A DNA stretch of 64,000 nucleotides from an uncultured Bacteroidales bacterium. Lineage in GTDB: Bacteria > Bacteroidota > Bacteroidia > Bacteroidales > CAIWKO01. The translations under genes and the position numbers were made by a program. Under the pieces are notes generated by a model. The model was not told the DNA's origin. It did no database searches and worked only from the letters and a program-made list of their open reading frames with translations. This document shows, one piece after another, positions 1-9,304 of this stretch (its first letter is position 1; every line of letters begins with the position of its first letter). The DNA lies in assembly GCA_903913285.1 (NCBI GenBank), contig CAIWKO010000010.1, positions 1-64,000 of the forward strand, given 5' to 3'.

Positions 1-447
1 CCCGTACAAAAGCAGTTTACAACCCATAAGGCCGTCATCCTGCACGCGGCATGGCTGGTTCAGGCTTGCGCCCATTGACCAATATTCCTTACTGCTGCCT
101 CCCGTAGGAGTCTGGTCCGTGTCTCAGTACCAGTGTGGGGGATTTTCCTCTCAGAACCCCTAGACATCATAGCCTTGGTGAGCCATTACCTCACCAACTA
201 GCTAATGTCGCGCATGCCCATCTTAAACCGTCAGAACTTTAACTGCAAAAAGATGCCTTCTCGCAGTGTTATGGGGCATTAATCCCTCTTTCGAGGGGCT
301 ATTCCCCAGTTTAAGGTAGGTTACATACGTGTTACGCACCCGTGCGCCGGTCGCCGCCAGGTATTGCTACCCGCGCTGCCCCTCGACTTGCATGTATTAA
401 GCCTGCCGCTAGCGTTCATCCTGAGCCAGGATCAAACTCTTCATTGT
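1..447 (-). rRNA. 16S ribosomal RNA, 5' part (runs off the window)
   Basis: The first 447 bases, read on the minus strand, are the 5' third of a 16S rRNA gene. The complement of the universal 27F site (AGAGTTTGATCCTGGCTCAG) lies at about 421-440, and the conserved 338R-type sequence CTGCTGCCTCCCGTAGGAG is readable near 92-110. Counting back from the 27F site (E. coli position 8) puts the mature 5' end near 447. The 3' two thirds and any following tRNA, 23S and 5S genes lie outside the window. The exact 5' end is inferred from E. coli numbering. Confidence 0.97.
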
Positions 448-540
448 AAAATTTGATCTTAAATGTTCTCAAGATTTACTATTCTTCTCAAGATAATTGA
501 CAAGAGATACTTACTCTTTTCTTACCTTCTTCAATATTTT

Positions 541-548
541 CAAAGAAC
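541..548 (-). promoter_or_regulatory. boxA-like antitermination site, promoter-proximal
   Basis: On the minus strand the rRNA leader reads AGTTCTTTGAAAA about 40 nt downstream of the proximal promoter. GTTCTTTG resembles the boxA element that loads Nus factors on rRNA transcripts. The same octamer recurs after the distal promoter, which supports a function. It is assigned by resemblance and position only. Confidence 0.5.
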
Positions 549-587
549 TTTATTTCTATCTTTTTTCCTTTTTATCAAAAGGGGCTG

Positions 588-618
588 CAAAATTACTTCC
601 TTTTTTTTAATTTCCAAA
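588..618 (-). promoter_or_regulatory. rRNA promoter, proximal (TTTG-N19-TAATTTTG)
   Basis: On the minus strand the -33 element TTTG (615-618) and the -7 element TAATTTTG (588-595) are separated by 19 nt. This matches the Bacteroidota primary sigma consensus TTTG / TAnnTTTG exactly. Transcription would start near 580, giving a leader of about 130 nt before the mature 16S 5' end. The surroundings are very A+T rich, as is usual for strong rRNA promoters. Confidence 0.8.
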
Positions 619-689
619 TATTATTTTACTTTTTTTTAAAATAATTTTTCTAAGGTTGATTTTCTGCTTACTACCTTTTCTAATCAGAA

Positions 690-697
690 CAAAGAAC
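690..697 (-). promoter_or_regulatory. boxA-like site, promoter-distal
   Basis: GTTCTTTG on the minus strand, about 33 nt downstream of the distal rRNA promoter, is identical to the octamer after the proximal promoter. With that promoter it forms a duplicated promoter plus boxA module. Confidence 0.45.
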
Positions 698-729
698 GAT
701 AAACTTGTTATCCCCATAAATTGGGAGTG

Positions 730-760
730 CAAAGATACTCCCTTTTTCATTACCTCCAAA
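730..760 (-). promoter_or_regulatory. rRNA promoter, distal (TTTG-N19-TATCTTTG)
   Basis: A second perfect match to the Bacteroidota promoter, with TTTG at 757-760 and TATCTTTG at 730-737 on the minus strand, again separated by 19 nt. It lies 142 bp upstream of the proximal copy with the same orientation and spacing. The remaining 448-946 interval holds only AT-rich leader and spacer sequence and no gene that can be supported. Confidence 0.8.
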
Positions 761-946
761 TATTTTTTAATATTTTTTTCATTTATTTTTCTTATAATTG
801 AAAAACAGTTTATTATAAGTTAAAATAAATTCAACTCCACTTATAATCTATTCAATAATTCTCCGTTATTATTAATATTGTATAAATTTTACAACTTCTT
901 AAATCAGTTTTATCGTTTTATTACCATTATAACTAACTATTCCAAA

Positions 947-1519
947 ATGAAAATTATTACTTTTAGATTCTTTGTATTAACCTGTATTATATTGCTTTTC
1001 TCTTTTCAAACATTTTCTCAAATTGAAGAAAGCCAGGAAGATAACGGAAGTTATAATCTACCCTATAAAAAGAGCTTTTTTACAGGTGGTGGTCTGGGAT
1101 TACAATTTGGAACTGTCACTATGGTTGATATTTCTCCTCAATTCGGTTATTATATCTTCGAAAACATGTCTGTAGGCGCTGGTTTAACCTATCAATATGT
1201 TAGTGATAGGAGTTATTCGCCTGCTGCTACAATGAATGTTATTGGCGGAAGAGCTTTTACACGTCTTTACTTACCGTTCTTTAACAGTATTTTTGCTCAT
1301 GGCGAATATGAGTACATGACCTATAATACTAATGTATTTAGTACAACAGGAGAAAAACAATGGGTCAATCTATCGAATATCCTGGCTGGTATTGGTTATC
1401 GTCAAAAAATATACGGGCGTTCTTCCATTACATTAATGATACTCTGGAATTTTAATGAGTCACAATACGACTTATACAGTAATCCAATAATAAGGGCAGG
1501 TGTAGATATTGGGCTATAA
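947..1519 (+). CDS. small outer-membrane beta-barrel protein (hypothetical)
   Basis: Exported protein of 190 aa. The track ORF opens at 878, but the ATG at 947 begins a clean signal peptide (MKIITFRFF..., ending near TFSQ). The rest alternates short hydrophobic and aromatic stretches with turns, for example GGGLGLQFGT and VGAGLTYQYV, and ends in AGVDIGL. This is typical of small 8-strand-type outer-membrane barrels of Bacteroidota. No specific family, ligand or enzyme motif is recognised. It is transcribed divergently from the rRNA operon and stands alone, closed by a strong hairpin shared with the convergent pepD gene. Confidence 0.75.
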   Translation: MKIITFRFFVLTCIILLFSFQTFSQIEESQEDNGSYNLPYKKSFFTGGGLGLQFGTVTMVDISPQFGYYIFENMSVGAGLTYQYVSDRSYSPAATMNVIGGRAFTRLYLPFFNSIFAHGEYEYMTYNTNVFSTTGEKQWVNLSNILAGIGYRQKIYGRSSITLMILWNFNESQYDLYSNPIIRAGVDIGL

Positions 1520-1520
1520 C

Positions 1521-1556
1521 ATAAATCCCTTTCAGAACAATCTGAAAGGGATTTAT
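1521..1556. terminator. bidirectional terminator between the OMP gene and pepD
   Basis: A perfect 16-bp inverted repeat, ATAAATCCCTTTCAGA and its complement, around a 4-nt ACAA loop. It is followed by AGTTTTTTAC on the plus strand and lies between two convergent genes, so it can serve both. Confidence 0.85.
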
Positions 1557-1575
1557 AGTTTTTTACACTACTATT

Positions 1576-3075
1576 CTACAATGATTTCAAAACTTCTTTA
1601 AGCAAATCATAGCACTTCTGCACTGTATGAATTTCTATTTTTTCTCCCGGTGCATGAACTCCCAATAAAGATGGCCCAAATGAAATCATATCGATACCGG
1701 GATATTTTTCACCTATCAAGCCGCATTCCAATCCTGCATGTATGGCTTTAATAATAGGTGTTGATCCGTACAACTTCTCGTATGACTTTTTAGAGACCTC
1801 CAAAATTTTTGAGTTCAGATCCGGTTTCCAGCCTGGATATCCGGAATCGTGAGACACTTCAATTCCTATATGAATAAATGCACATTCAACCATGTCAATA
1901 ACATCTTGCTTCGCAGATTCGATAGCACTGCGTTGACTTGTAGCAATTTTTATTTCGTTATCCTGCAACTGGGGAATTTCTTTATCGTCTTCTGCATCTT
2001 TTGCATCTCCCTTCATTTTTATTGAAGCAAGATTTGTTGAAGTTTGAACCAATCCTTCAATATCCGGCGACATCGTAATAACGCCATGAGGACATGCATA
2101 AAGCGAATTCAGTAATATTTTTTGGGTTTCAGCATCCAAAACAAATTCAGGAGTATCTTCCGCTGTGCAAGTAATCGTTAGTTTTGGTTCCTTTGTTTTA
2201 TATTCCGCTTTGATTTCTTTAGCCAATTTATTGAAGTACTCAGCAAAAGCAGTGATATTGCTTTGTGGTAGCAATAGAACACATTTACCTTCACGGGCAA
2301 GAGCATTTCGCAGATTCCCGGCTTTTACATAGGATATCCTTGCACCAAATTTTCCTGCAACATTCCATAAGATCCGTGTTAACAATTTTACAGCATTACC
2401 CCTTCCCCTGTTAATATCATCACCTGAATGACCACCCTGCAAATCGCTAACACTTATTTTAAAGGTATCAAAACCGCTTGGAATAGCTTCTTTTTTATAA
2501 AAAAACCTTGCAACAGTATCCCCTCCACCTGCACAACCTATAGTAAACTCACCGTCTTCTTCCGAGTCAAGATTAATCAGCATACGGCTTTTAACAAAAT
2601 CCTCTTTAAGCGAAAATGCACCTTTTAATCCGGTCTCTTCATCTATAGTAAACAAACATTCTAATGGACCATGTTCTATAGAATTTGACTCCAGAACAGC
2701 CATCTGAAGTGCAACACCAATTCCATTGTCAGCACCCAGAGTGGTTTCTTTTGCAATAAGCCATCCTTCTTCAATAACTGCTTTTATGGGATCTTTATCA
2801 AAATCATGTTTTGTATCCGAATTCTTTTCGCAAACCATATCCAAATGACTTTGCAAAACTATTGAAGGTAAATGTTCTTTTCCTTTTGTGGCTGGCTTAC
2901 GTATTATCACATTGCCAACTTCATCCGTCAGGGTTTCCAAATGGAGTTCGTTTCCGAATTTTTGAAGATAGGCAATTATTTTTTCTTCCTTGCCCGAAGG
3001 ACGTGGCAACTGCATAATTTCATAAAAATAACCCCATACACTTTGCGGTTCGAGGTTCTTGATTTCATTATTCAT
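1576..3075 (-). CDS. pepD: aminoacyl-histidine dipeptidase (M20 family)
   Basis: Cytosolic metallopeptidase of 499 aa that hydrolyses Xaa-His and other dipeptides taken up or produced by protein turnover. The M20 metal-binding pattern is complete: SHLD (His77, Asp79), the bridging Asp116 in GADNGIGVA, the catalytic DEET pair (145-147) and a late HAGLECG motif. Length fits the PepD family (about 485-500 aa). There is no signal peptide. It is the last gene of a minus-strand run with the flavodiiron protein and topoisomerase IV subunit A, 31 nt behind the former. The run looks co-transcribed, although the functions are unrelated. Confidence 0.93.
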   Translation of the reverse strand: MNNEIKNLEPQSVWGYFYEIMQLPRPSGKEEKIIAYLQKFGNELHLETLTDEVGNVIIRKPATKGKEHLPSIVLQSHLDMVCEKNSDTKHDFDKDPIKAVIEEGWLIAKETTLGADNGIGVALQMAVLESNSIEHGPLECLFTIDEETGLKGAFSLKEDFVKSRMLINLDSEEDGEFTIGCAGGGDTVARFFYKKEAIPSGFDTFKISVSDLQGGHSGDDINRGRGNAVKLLTRILWNVAGKFGARISYVKAGNLRNALAREGKCVLLLPQSNITAFAEYFNKLAKEIKAEYKTKEPKLTITCTAEDTPEFVLDAETQKILLNSLYACPHGVITMSPDIEGLVQTSTNLASIKMKGDAKDAEDDKEIPQLQDNEIKIATSQRSAIESAKQDVIDMVECAFIHIGIEVSHDSGYPGWKPDLNSKILEVSKKSYEKLYGSTPIIKAIHAGLECGLIGEKYPGIDMISFGPSLLGVHAPGEKIEIHTVQKCYDLLKEVLKSL

Positions 3076-3106
3076 ATAATATAGGGTTAAAGTTAAATTT
3101 CAAAAA

Positions 3107-4321
3107 TCAACTCACGCATTTTATTTCCAGCATTTTTGCTCCAAAGTCTTTTCCGTATTGAATGCAGCGCTTTAAATCATCCATAGAGGGTGTGAACTTT
3201 ACAAAAATACTATCTGGAAACACATTTAATTTAAGTACTGCAAGATTCGCTTCAATAATTTTTTGAGCTTCGCCGCTCCATCCGTATGAGCCGAAACAGC
3301 CAGCAAGCTTGCCCTTGTCACGTATGGGAGTAATAGCCGAAAACATCTTATAAACCGGCAATAAAGTATTTTGATTAATGGTTGGACTACCTATAATAAT
3401 TGCCGATGATTGCGAAATTTTTTGTTCCATTTCCTCATGTTCCATCTTCTCAATATCGCAAAGGTCAACTTCAATATCCTGATATTCTTCAAATCCTTTT
3501 GCTATTTCTTCTGCCAGTATTTTCGATTTACCATAAGCCGAAACATAAGCTATCAAGACCCTTTCATTCTTTAGTTCATTTATTGCTTCCTGAGCAAACT
3601 TTTCAGAAAGGTCAACATATTTTTCCCATTTATGCGTTAGCAAAGGTCCGTGACCGGTACAAACGGCACTGATCTCTAAAGGTCTTATTTTTTCAATGGC
3701 TTTCAGCATAAACTTGCTGAATGGTTTTAATATCACATTAAAATAATAAGTAAAGGCATCATCAAAATCGCCAACCTTATCGTCAAACATTTCTGCATTG
3801 CAATAATGAGCACCGAATGAATCGCATGTAAACAGCACTTTATCTTCTTCAAGGTACGAATACATGGTGTCGGGCCAATGAAGATTGGGCGCCCCAATGA
3901 TCCTGATCTTTTTATTCCCCAAATCAAGTACGTCGCCATCTTTTACAATGATGTGAGGAAATTCACAGTTCATCAGATCGGTCAAATAGCGTATTACATT
4001 GCCTGAACCAACCACTTTTGCATTGGGAGCAATTTTTATTAAATTCATAACATTGCCCGAATGATCAGGCTCCGTGTGTTGCACTATAATATATTCTATC
4101 TCCTCGGGTTTTGTTACCTGTAGAATCTTTGCCAGATATACATCCCAAAATTTTTCCTTAGTGGCATCTATTATAGTCTTTTTCTCTGCATTGATAAAAT
4201 AAGAATTGTATGTCGTCCCGTATTTGGTTTCCATCACAATATCAAAGGTACGGATATCAGGGTCAAGCACACCGATCCATTTCACATCTTCTGTTACATC
4301 CAAAATCTTAGTGTCTTCCAT
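3107..4321 (-). CDS. flavodiiron protein (FprA-type A flavoprotein)
   Basis: Cytosolic oxygen- or NO-scavenging reductase of 404 aa. The N-terminal metallo-beta-lactamase-like domain carries all diiron ligands: HTEPDH (His82, Glu84, Asp86, His87), His148 in LHWPD, Asp167 in CDSFG and His224 in CTGHGP. The C-terminal flavodoxin domain starts near residue 255 with the FMN-binding AYVSAYGKS segment. Known members pass electrons from rubredoxin or a similar donor through FMN to the diiron site and reduce O2 to water or NO to N2O, protecting anaerobes. No rubredoxin domain is fused. It sits 15 nt behind parC. This suggests an organism that meets low oxygen. Confidence 0.93.
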   Translation of the reverse strand: MEDTKILDVTEDVKWIGVLDPDIRTFDIVMETKYGTTYNSYFINAEKKTIIDATKEKFWDVYLAKILQVTKPEEIEYIIVQHTEPDHSGNVMNLIKIAPNAKVVGSGNVIRYLTDLMNCEFPHIIVKDGDVLDLGNKKIRIIGAPNLHWPDTMYSYLEEDKVLFTCDSFGAHYCNAEMFDDKVGDFDDAFTYYFNVILKPFSKFMLKAIEKIRPLEISAVCTGHGPLLTHKWEKYVDLSEKFAQEAINELKNERVLIAYVSAYGKSKILAEEIAKGFEEYQDIEVDLCDIEKMEHEEMEQKISQSSAIIIGSPTINQNTLLPVYKMFSAITPIRDKGKLAGCFGSYGWSGEAQKIIEANLAVLKLNVFPDSIFVKFTPSMDDLKRCIQYGKDFGAKMLEIKCVS

Positions 4322-4336
4322 AAATCATTTTCTCAA

Positions 4337-7165
4337 TTAAAACTCAAATTCAATCTGTATGGTTCCCGATGATTCATTGTTGTCTTTAGTTTCTTTCTTC
4401 GGTTTTGTTTTCTTGGGTTTTTTAACCACTTCAGGCTCATCTGCCACTTCATTCTCTTCACTTTCGGGCTTTGTTTCCGGCAATTCAAGCTCAATGGGTT
4501 TTGATTCTTCCTCTTCGTCTTCAAAAACATCTTCAATAATGAAATTCTTAATTATTGGTTCCTCTTTCAAAGGTTCTTGTTCAGCAATTTCATCTGCAGA
4601 TTGTTCTAGTTCATTTTCTGTTTCTTCTTCCTCTTCCTCCGGCCCTTCCGGAATTATCCGGGTAATGGATAGTATCTGATTGTTCGACAACCGTTTTCCT
4701 TTGGCTTTATAACTCTTTACTCCGATAAATTCAACCAGATCCAGAGTCTCAGATGGCTTGCTGCGGGCATTTTTTGTCTCAAATACAAGCTCAACTGAAG
4801 GATTTTTTTCCGGCATAAACTCCTGCATCAAGGAGTTTGCACTTTCGCTGATAAAACACGATTTCTTATCGGTATATTCCACATTAAAGCGTTTGGCAAA
4901 GCTATATCCAAGCTCCCCGTCAAAATAGATCACCGTGTAAACTTTGTCAGGATTGTATTTTTCAATTCTGAAAAGATCTTCATCAAAATGTATCGAAAGA
5001 TCGGGATTATATATTTTAAAGTGTCCCGATTTCATAAAGGTGATGATTTTATCCTCAGGTTCAAAAGCGCCAAGACGCATACCGCGTTGTTCAGCATTCA
5101 ACCGGTTCACACTATCGTCAAACCAGATATCGCGCGCACCCAAGGTAGATACACCTTCATCTTTCAGCGAAATTTTCCGTACTATATGTTTTGTGAGTCT
5201 ATTCCCAATGGAACTTCTTCCCTTGATAGCAATAGAACTAAAATCGAAGTTGAAAGTCAGGATTTTCAGTCTGGGTCTAGGTCGCAGATTAACGGTAATA
5301 ATTTCGGCTTCACCATTGGGATTGACCGTAAAGTACAGCACCTTCGAACCCGCACTGCCTTTGGTCAACGAATATTCCTTATCGCGGTTCACGCCTGTCA
5401 CAGCAAATCGTTTTATCATCGCCGGGCCGGTTTTCCCGTCCTGATACACCATATTATATATAGTGCGCTCGTCGTTCTTTTTAAAAACGTTCACGTATAT
5501 GATATCCTTCCCCACGAAAACCTTATCCGACACTTTCGTAACCAGGAATGTTCCGTCCGACCTGAACGTGATGATATCATCAATATCCGAACAATCGCAC
5601 ACAAATTCATCCTTCTTTATTCCCGTGCCGATAAAACCTTCTTCACGGTTCACATACAGCTTTTGGTTGGCTGCAGCTACCATCGTTGCTTGTATCACAT
5701 CAAAGTTGCGAATTTCCGTTTTGCGTTCCCGTCCGGGTCCGAATTTGGTCTTGATGCGCTCATAATACGCTATGGCAAAATCAACCAGATGATCCAGGTC
5801 ATAATTCACCTGATCAATGTCGTCGCGGATCGAACTGATGATATCTTCTGCTTTGTCCGAATTATATTTTGAAATGCGGTCGATTGGTATCTTCCTTAAG
5901 CGGTGTATATCTTCAATGGTAACTTCCCGAATAAATTCTTTGGTATAAGGCTTCAGTCCGTTGTCTATCGTTTCATCAATTTCCTGATCGGTTTTCGATT
6001 TACGCATCAGCTGATACACTTCCTTCTCGATAAAAATACGTTCGAGCGAAGCGAAATGAAGTTTTTCCAGACATTCGGCCTTTTCAATTTCCAGTTCAAG
6101 CTGCAACAGATCGAGAGTATTCTGTACCGACAACTCCAGTATCTCACGCACGTTGATAAACCTCGGTTTTTGATTATCAATGATACAGCAGATGGGCGAA
6201 ACGCTGATCTCGCAATCAGTGAATGCATACAAAGCATCAATGGTCGTGTCGGGCGAAACACCGGGCGTTAAATGTATGATAATCTCTACATTTTGCGCTG
6301 TATTATCGTCGATCTTGCGTATTTTGATCTTGCCTTTTTCGTTGGCAAGCACAATAGTATCGATCAAACTTCCGGTATTGGTTCCGTAAGGTATCTCGGT
6401 GATGACGAGTGTTTTTTTATCTATCTGGTTGATGCGTGCCCTGATCCTTACCTTGCTGCCCGTGGCACCATCGTTGTATTTCGAAAAATCGGCCATGCCC
6501 CCAGTCAGGAAATCCGGAAAAAATTCGTAGTCTTCTTCTTTCAGGTGTTTTATCGATGCATCAATAAGTTCTATAAAGTTATGCGGCAAAATTTTCGAGG
6601 CAAGCCCCACTCCTATGCCTTCCACTCCTTGTGCAAGTAATAGCGGAAACTTCACGGGAAGTATAACAGGTTCTTTGTTGCGGCCGTCGTAAGAATTTTG
6701 CCAGATGGTAGTTTTCGGATTGAACACCACTTCCAGCGCAAATTTCGACAATCGTGCTTCAATATATCGCGGAGCCGCTGCCCCGTCGCCGGTCAGTATG
6801 TTTCCCCAGTTTCCCTGCGTGTCTATCAGCAGGTCTTTCTGTCCCAGGTTCACCAAGGCATCACCAATGGATTGGTCGCCGTGGGGGTGATATTTCATGG
6901 TGTTGCCGATAATGTTGGCCACCTTGTTGAATCGTCCGTCGTCCAGTTCTTTCATCGAATGCAAAATGCGGCGGTGAACGGGTTTCAGCCCATCGCGCAC
7001 GTCGGGAACGGCACGGTCGAGGTTTACATACGACGCGTAGTCGAGAAACCAATTCTTGTACATGCCCGACAAATGGATGGTCTTCGGAAGCTCTTCCTGC
7101 GATTCTGCCGCGGGTTCAGGATTTTCTTCAGGTTCCGGTTCGTTCAGTGTGTTCGGTTCATCCAT
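4337..7165 (-). CDS. parC: DNA topoisomerase IV subunit A
   Basis: Protein of 942 aa, the breakage-reunion subunit of the type IIA enzyme that separates replicated chromosomes. The N-terminal domain contains PDVRDGLKPVHRR (54-66), the quinolone-pocket-like region HPHGDQSIGDALV (93-105) and the catalytic tyrosine Tyr134 in APRYIEARLS. The C-terminal part (about 500-820) has beta-propeller-like blades without an obvious GyrA box, supporting ParC over GyrA. Two compositionally biased tails stand out: an acidic Pro/Glu N-terminus and a Glu- and Lys-rich C-terminal extension of about 110 residues. The gene is 18 nt behind the BatA-like gene. The large plus-strand ORFs inside it are shadows. Confidence 0.93.
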   Translation of the reverse strand: MDEPNTLNEPEPEENPEPAAESQEELPKTIHLSGMYKNWFLDYASYVNLDRAVPDVRDGLKPVHRRILHSMKELDDGRFNKVANIIGNTMKYHPHGDQSIGDALVNLGQKDLLIDTQGNWGNILTGDGAAAPRYIEARLSKFALEVVFNPKTTIWQNSYDGRNKEPVILPVKFPLLLAQGVEGIGVGLASKILPHNFIELIDASIKHLKEEDYEFFPDFLTGGMADFSKYNDGATGSKVRIRARINQIDKKTLVITEIPYGTNTGSLIDTIVLANEKGKIKIRKIDDNTAQNVEIIIHLTPGVSPDTTIDALYAFTDCEISVSPICCIIDNQKPRFINVREILELSVQNTLDLLQLELEIEKAECLEKLHFASLERIFIEKEVYQLMRKSKTDQEIDETIDNGLKPYTKEFIREVTIEDIHRLRKIPIDRISKYNSDKAEDIISSIRDDIDQVNYDLDHLVDFAIAYYERIKTKFGPGRERKTEIRNFDVIQATMVAAANQKLYVNREEGFIGTGIKKDEFVCDCSDIDDIITFRSDGTFLVTKVSDKVFVGKDIIYVNVFKKNDERTIYNMVYQDGKTGPAMIKRFAVTGVNRDKEYSLTKGSAGSKVLYFTVNPNGEAEIITVNLRPRPRLKILTFNFDFSSIAIKGRSSIGNRLTKHIVRKISLKDEGVSTLGARDIWFDDSVNRLNAEQRGMRLGAFEPEDKIITFMKSGHFKIYNPDLSIHFDEDLFRIEKYNPDKVYTVIYFDGELGYSFAKRFNVEYTDKKSCFISESANSLMQEFMPEKNPSVELVFETKNARSKPSETLDLVEFIGVKSYKAKGKRLSNNQILSITRIIPEGPEEEEEETENELEQSADEIAEQEPLKEEPIIKNFIIEDVFEDEEEESKPIELELPETKPESEENEVADEPEVVKKPKKTKPKKETKDNNESSGTIQIEFEF

Positions 7166-7183
7166 AGTTTAAGTGTCGAAATT

Positions 7184-9232
7184 TTATTTCCACAAACGCA
7201 AAAGTAAAACTTCTGCGGCAAGAAATAGCAATGCAAGCAACACAAAAGTTTTCCACAATTTTTTCCCCTGGTTCATTTCGGCTATAACCTGCGTTATGGG
7301 TTTGTTGCCTGCCTCTACTATGCGGGCGTGCTGCAGTTTGTTCTTATCAATAAACGTGTTGATCTCGCTTGTGCTATAGCAGTTGATCTCCGATTCGCGG
7401 CGGTCGTAGTTGAACGACAGGCACGAATGTTCCGTTTTGTCGTTCATCAGCATATAATTTCCATTGCTCAAAACATGGTTCTGAAACATCAAACTCACGA
7501 TGCCGTCGGTTTTGCGCTGTTCCGGAATGATCTCGTCCGAACCTTTTAACTGTTTCAGCTTAAAAACCTTGTCGTTGAAAGTATCGTTGGCGGTCGAAAC
7601 ACTCACCACCTCATCGCGGCCAATGGTGTAATATAATTTTTGCTGTGGCGAACTCAGCAGCGCTATTTTATAAAGCGTCGGCACAAAAACCGCGTGCTTC
7701 ACAAAATTGCTGAACTCCGTCTGCATCGGAGCCGCCATCAGATATACTTTTCCGCTCCCGGAGTTTTGCTCGTTCAAAAACACATCACCGTTCTGCAGCT
7801 TCAGCAGAAAATCCTGACTCGAACGGCTTACCCGGCTCAGCGCGTAATATGACATCACCTGCGGCAAATCGATGTTATCGGGAAAACCTTCGAACACGTC
7901 GTTATAAACATTGCTTTGCAGGTTGATGGCCGATATCTTTTGCGTGGCTTTTATCAGGTTGCCGTAATAATCAGAGCCCATCGCACTCAAAAAACTCCGG
8001 TACGAATCCGTGTTGATATGCGCCGACGGCACCACCAGCAAACTGCCGCCCGCTGCCACAAACTTTTGCAGCTCCTGCGCCAGCCCGCTCGATATCTCAT
8101 CAATTTCATTCAAAATAATCAGGTTGTTGGTGGCCAGTCCGCTGTAATCCACGCCCGTCACCGCAACATTTCTCATCACGAAAGCCGAATCTTTGCCCAG
8201 CAGCGAATTCAAATACACGCTCGGCTGCCCGCCGTTGATGCACAACAGCGGTATCGATTTCTGTATCGTGTACGAAAAATAAAGTTTGTCGTCCCAGGTA
8301 ATGGGGTTGTCCGTAATTTCCAACATGCAGGGGTGTATGCCCGCTTCCAGGTCCGAATAGCTTATAGTGATGTCGGTCGATGTGTTGGCGCCTATGTTGA
8401 AACTGCTCACCGCTTTCTGCACATTATCTTCCACCAATTTCAGCGGCACCTTGTCGACTGCGGCGCTGCCCAGGTTTTTAACCCGCACCATCAGTTTCAC
8501 CTTTTGCCCCACCAAATGCACAGGCGACCCGAACCAGCACGAATCTATAAAAAGGTTGTTCTGCGTGTTCGATTTCAGTGGCACGAAATAATATTGCACC
8601 GAACTGTCGGGTGCAAACTTGTCGCTCAGCGTGGTGTTCTTCTGAAAGTCGGAAACGTAATACGCTTCCCGGGCTGCGCCGTTAGCAGGGCCGAAGCTCT
8701 CCATCTGCCTGCGGGCAACCTCAGCCACGTTTTTCGAATAAGGGCCGGTCTCCACATCGTGCAGCATCGCGGCAAACTCCTCGCGCGAAACGAAGCGGAA
8801 ATGCCGCGGGTCGAAATTGTTGGTGACCAGTTGAAAATAATCGCCGCTCTTGTAGGCCGAAGCAATTTCCATGGCCTTGGTTCTGGCTTCGTCCATCAAA
8901 GGGCCATTGACGCCCTCGGCCTGCATGCTGAACGAATTATCGACATAAATGCTCACGTAGTTGACCGCGCGCGGGTGGGTGAGCTGTTTGGAAAAAGGGA
9001 TGTAGGGCTGCGCGAACACCATCACCAGCGAAGCGATGGCCAAAATGCGCAGGCATAAAATGATGAGGTGGAGCAGTTGCCGGCGTTTGCGCGTTTCCTG
9101 TTTCACCTCGCTGATGAGCTTCACGTTGGAAAAAAACACCTTTTTGTAGCGCCTGAAGTTGAACAGGTGTATCACCACCGGCAACGCAACTGCCAACAGG
9201 CCCAACAAAAAATACGGATGTAGAAACTGCAT
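7184..9232 (-). CDS. BatA-domain membrane protein (N-terminal double-TM, VWA/GATase-like)
   Basis: Inner-membrane protein of 682 aa. It opens with the Bacteroidota BatA N-terminal module: a first hydrophobic helix (HPYFLLGLLAVALPVVIHL), the basic FRRYKK stretch, and a second helix near residue 60. A von Willebrand-like segment with a DNSFSM motif follows, then an Ig-like region, a domain resembling glutamine-amidotransferase folds (GGSLLVVPSAH), and a last TM helix close to the C-terminus. The track starts at a TTG (9259). The ATG at 9232 is preferred because the -7 box TAAATTTG covers 9257-9264, so the TTG lies inside the promoter. Relatives act in envelope or aerotolerance (Bat) complexes, but the exact role is unknown. 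The gene is more GC-rich than the sensor kinase next to it. Confidence 0.8.
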   Translation of the reverse strand: MQFLHPYFLLGLLAVALPVVIHLFNFRRYKKVFFSNVKLISEVKQETRKRRQLLHLIILCLRILAIASLVMVFAQPYIPFSKQLTHPRAVNYVSIYVDNSFSMQAEGVNGPLMDEARTKAMEIASAYKSGDYFQLVTNNFDPRHFRFVSREEFAAMLHDVETGPYSKNVAEVARRQMESFGPANGAAREAYYVSDFQKNTTLSDKFAPDSSVQYYFVPLKSNTQNNLFIDSCWFGSPVHLVGQKVKLMVRVKNLGSAAVDKVPLKLVEDNVQKAVSSFNIGANTSTDITISYSDLEAGIHPCMLEITDNPITWDDKLYFSYTIQKSIPLLCINGGQPSVYLNSLLGKDSAFVMRNVAVTGVDYSGLATNNLIILNEIDEISSGLAQELQKFVAAGGSLLVVPSAHINTDSYRSFLSAMGSDYYGNLIKATQKISAINLQSNVYNDVFEGFPDNIDLPQVMSYYALSRVSRSSQDFLLKLQNGDVFLNEQNSGSGKVYLMAAPMQTEFSNFVKHAVFVPTLYKIALLSSPQQKLYYTIGRDEVVSVSTANDTFNDKVFKLKQLKGSDEIIPEQRKTDGIVSLMFQNHVLSNGNYMLMNDKTEHSCLSFNYDRRESEINCYSTSEINTFIDKNKLQHARIVEAGNKPITQVIAEMNQGKKLWKTFVLLALLFLAAEVLLLRLWK

Positions 9233-9256
9233 TCCGAAAAGGTTTTTTATGAATGG

Positions 9257-9296
9257 CAAATTTAGTTAAAAAGTTGATTGGTTTGTTATATATTTG
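9257..9296. promoter_or_regulatory. divergent promoter region between the BatA-like gene and the sensor kinase
   Basis: Two -7 boxes face apart: TAAATTTG on the minus strand (9257-9264) and TATATTTG on the plus strand (9289-9296). Neither has a perfect TTTG at the ideal distance. They would give very short leaders, about 18 nt for the minus gene and a few nt for the plus gene, and they decide both start codons. Confidence 0.45.
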
Positions 9297-9304
9297 CCGA
9301 TACA

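Noticed and set aside
4944-6640. Large plus-strand ORFs inside parC (up to 294 aa)
   Set aside because: Shadows of the well-supported minus-strand gene; no recognisable domain.
7916-9058. 380-aa plus-strand ORF opposite the BatA-like gene
   Set aside because: Arg/His/Gln-rich product of a GC-rich antisense frame; the minus-strand gene has clear domains.
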